Shown here: positions 5,448-6,282 of the stretch, piece by piece
How the letters are laid out: each line of letters begins with the position of its first letter
How positions within the stretch are numbered: the stretch's first letter is position 1
Assembly (NCBI GenBank): GCA_010671975.1
Contig: JAAHIA010000294.1
Coordinates: forward strand, 1 to 6,282
Source of the DNA: Leptolyngbya sp. SIO4C1
Lineage (GTDB): Bacteria > Cyanobacteriota > Cyanobacteriia > Phormidesmidales > Phormidesmidaceae
Length of the DNA stretch: 6,282 nt
Direction: 5' to 3'
Translations under genes and position numbers: made by a program
The notes under the pieces: model-generated
Databases searched by the model: none
Seen by the model: only the letters and a program-made list of their open reading frames with translations
What the model was told of the DNA's origin: nothing

Positions 5448-6282
5448 CAAGATATCTATAAAAACAGCCTGCTCCCTTTGCTTTTTAATCGCCTTGGAGC
5501 CGATCCAGAAAAGCTGCAGGGCCAGATGCTGAAGATGCTCGCATGGGCAGCCGTTAACCCAGAGAATACCTATCTGGCTCAGCCAGCCAGACGGTTTGCA
5601 CAAGCATGGTTTAACAATGCCTGTAGTGTATCATCGCCTCGCTTAGGGCAAACACTCTGGGGGCTTACCTTTGCGAATCCGGTTGGGCTAGCCGCCGGCT
5701 TTGACAAAGATGGCATCGCGGTTCAAGCTTGGCCGCTGCTGGGGTTTGGGTTTGCCGAGCTAGGGACAGTAACCTGCTACGAGCAGCCTGGCAATCCCGG
5801 CCCGCGCTTGTTTCGCCTACCGGCTGACGCTGCTGCCCTAAATCGCATGGGGTTCAATAATCAGGGCTCAGCTAAGCTGGCTGAGCGGCTGCAGCAGCAG
5901 CTACAAGATGATGCCTACCCGATCCCGCTAGGAATTAACATCGGCAAATCGAAAGTTACCCCGCTAGAAGCAGCCGCGCAGGACTATCAGCAGAGTTTTG
6001 AGCGACTGATTGACTGGGGCCAATATTTTGTGGTGAACGTCTCTTCACCGAATACGCCCGGGCTGCGATCGCTCCAGTCTAAGACCCAGCTCGCGCCTAT
6101 TTTGGCAGCTCTGCAGGCAGTCAATCAGACCAGAAATCAGGCCCGCAAGCCGCTGCTGGTAAAAATTTCGCCTGATTTAGCCTGGGAAGACATTGACGAT
6201 ATTTTGGACCTAGTTCAGCAGTATGAGCTAGCCGGCATCATTGCAACCAACACGACTATTGCCCGTGATCGGCTGACCACAC
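5445..6282 (+). CDS. pyrD: Dihydroorotate dehydrogenase (quinone), class 2, 3' end cut by the window
   Basis: Oxidises dihydroorotate to orotate in de novo pyrimidine synthesis, passing electrons through FMN to membrane quinone. The 279 visible codons begin (M)QDIYKNSLLPLLFNRLG, matching the MDIYxxxxxPLLF membrane-associated N-terminus that marks class 2 enzymes. FMN and substrate motifs follow in family order: FANPVGLAAGFDKDG (76-90), GFAELGTVTCYEQPGNPGPR (102-121), NRMGFNNQG (133-141), GINIGKSK (163-170), VVNVSSPNTPGLR (196-208), VKISPDL (239-245) and GIIATNTT (264-271). Ser201 sits at the catalytic-base Ser of class 2 enzymes (Ser175 in E. coli), rather than the Cys of class 1. Class 2 proteins are usually about 340-390 residues, so roughly 100 residues, including the phosphate-binding C-terminal barrel strands, lie beyond the window. 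TTG 5445 is chosen for its AAGGAG and for the conserved N-terminus beginning two codons later. Confidence 0.95.
   Translation, partial: MQDIYKNSLLPLLFNRLGADPEKLQGQMLKMLAWAAVNPENTYLAQPARRFAQAWFNNACSVSSPRLGQTLWGLTFANPVGLAAGFDKDGIAVQAWPLLGFGFAELGTVTCYEQPGNPGPRLFRLPADAAALNRMGFNNQGSAKLAERLQQQLQDDAYPIPLGINIGKSKVTPLEAAAQDYQQSFERLIDWGQYFVVNVSSPNTPGLRSLQSKTQLAPILAALQAVNQTRNQARKPLLVKISPDLAWEDIDDILDLVQQYELAGIIATNTTIARDRLTT
6065..6072. repeat. HIP1 octamer GCGATCGC
   Basis: Within pyrD, just after the SPNTPG catalytic loop codons. Confidence 0.9.

Noticed and set aside
5355..5603. 82-codon minus-strand frame opposite the pyrD start
   Set aside because: Antisense to a strongly conserved pyrD coding region, with no family similarity.

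Overview
The window is chromosomal DNA from a cyanobacterium. Three things support this: a 524-residue NdhB of the cyanobacterial/plastid type, a large multi-GAF signalling protein of a style common in cyanobacteria, and six copies of the cyanobacterial HIP1 octamer GCGATCGC, where about 0.1 would be expected by chance. Base composition looks moderate (roughly half GC by eye) from about position 88 onward. The genus cannot be fixed from the sequence alone.

Layout: positions 1-87 are about 82% GC (71 of 87 bases) and encode, on the minus strand, a piece of an aldehyde-dehydrogenase-like protein. This does not match the rest of the window in composition or gene content. At 88-90 this piece meets, through an in-frame TAG, the N-terminal 95 codons of DNA topoisomerase I (topA, minus strand, start at 375). 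The break falls inside the DxDxE metal-binding motif of the Toprim domain. The simplest reading is a chimeric contig end rather than biology. A gap of 477 bp (376-852) separates topA from the divergent ndhB (853-2427, plus strand), an NDH-1 membrane subunit that looks complete. ndhB converges on a 944-codon minus-strand gene (2463-5297), with only 35 bp between the two stops. That gene encodes a soluble protein with four GAF-like domains, a glutamine-rich helical linker and a degenerate histidine-kinase ATPase domain. A 147-bp divergent region (5298-5444) leads to pyrD (5445 to the window end, plus strand), which encodes class 2 dihydroorotate dehydrogenase. It starts at TTG behind a strong Shine-Dalgarno sequence and is cut by the window edge after 279 codons.

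How the genes relate: NdhB (plastoquinone reduction in respiration, cyclic electron flow and CO2 uptake) and PyrD (a quinone-linked pyrimidine enzyme) are housekeeping proteins that both feed the membrane quinone pool. I see no operon joining them; all neighbouring gene pairs are divergent or convergent. The GAF protein is the only gene of unknown role. I see no CRISPR array, tRNA, rRNA, insertion sequence or defence cassette. The points most worth checking are the contig junction at 88, the apparently inactive kinase core of the GAF protein, and the pyrD leader, where the Shine-Dalgarno sequence can pair with the start codon.
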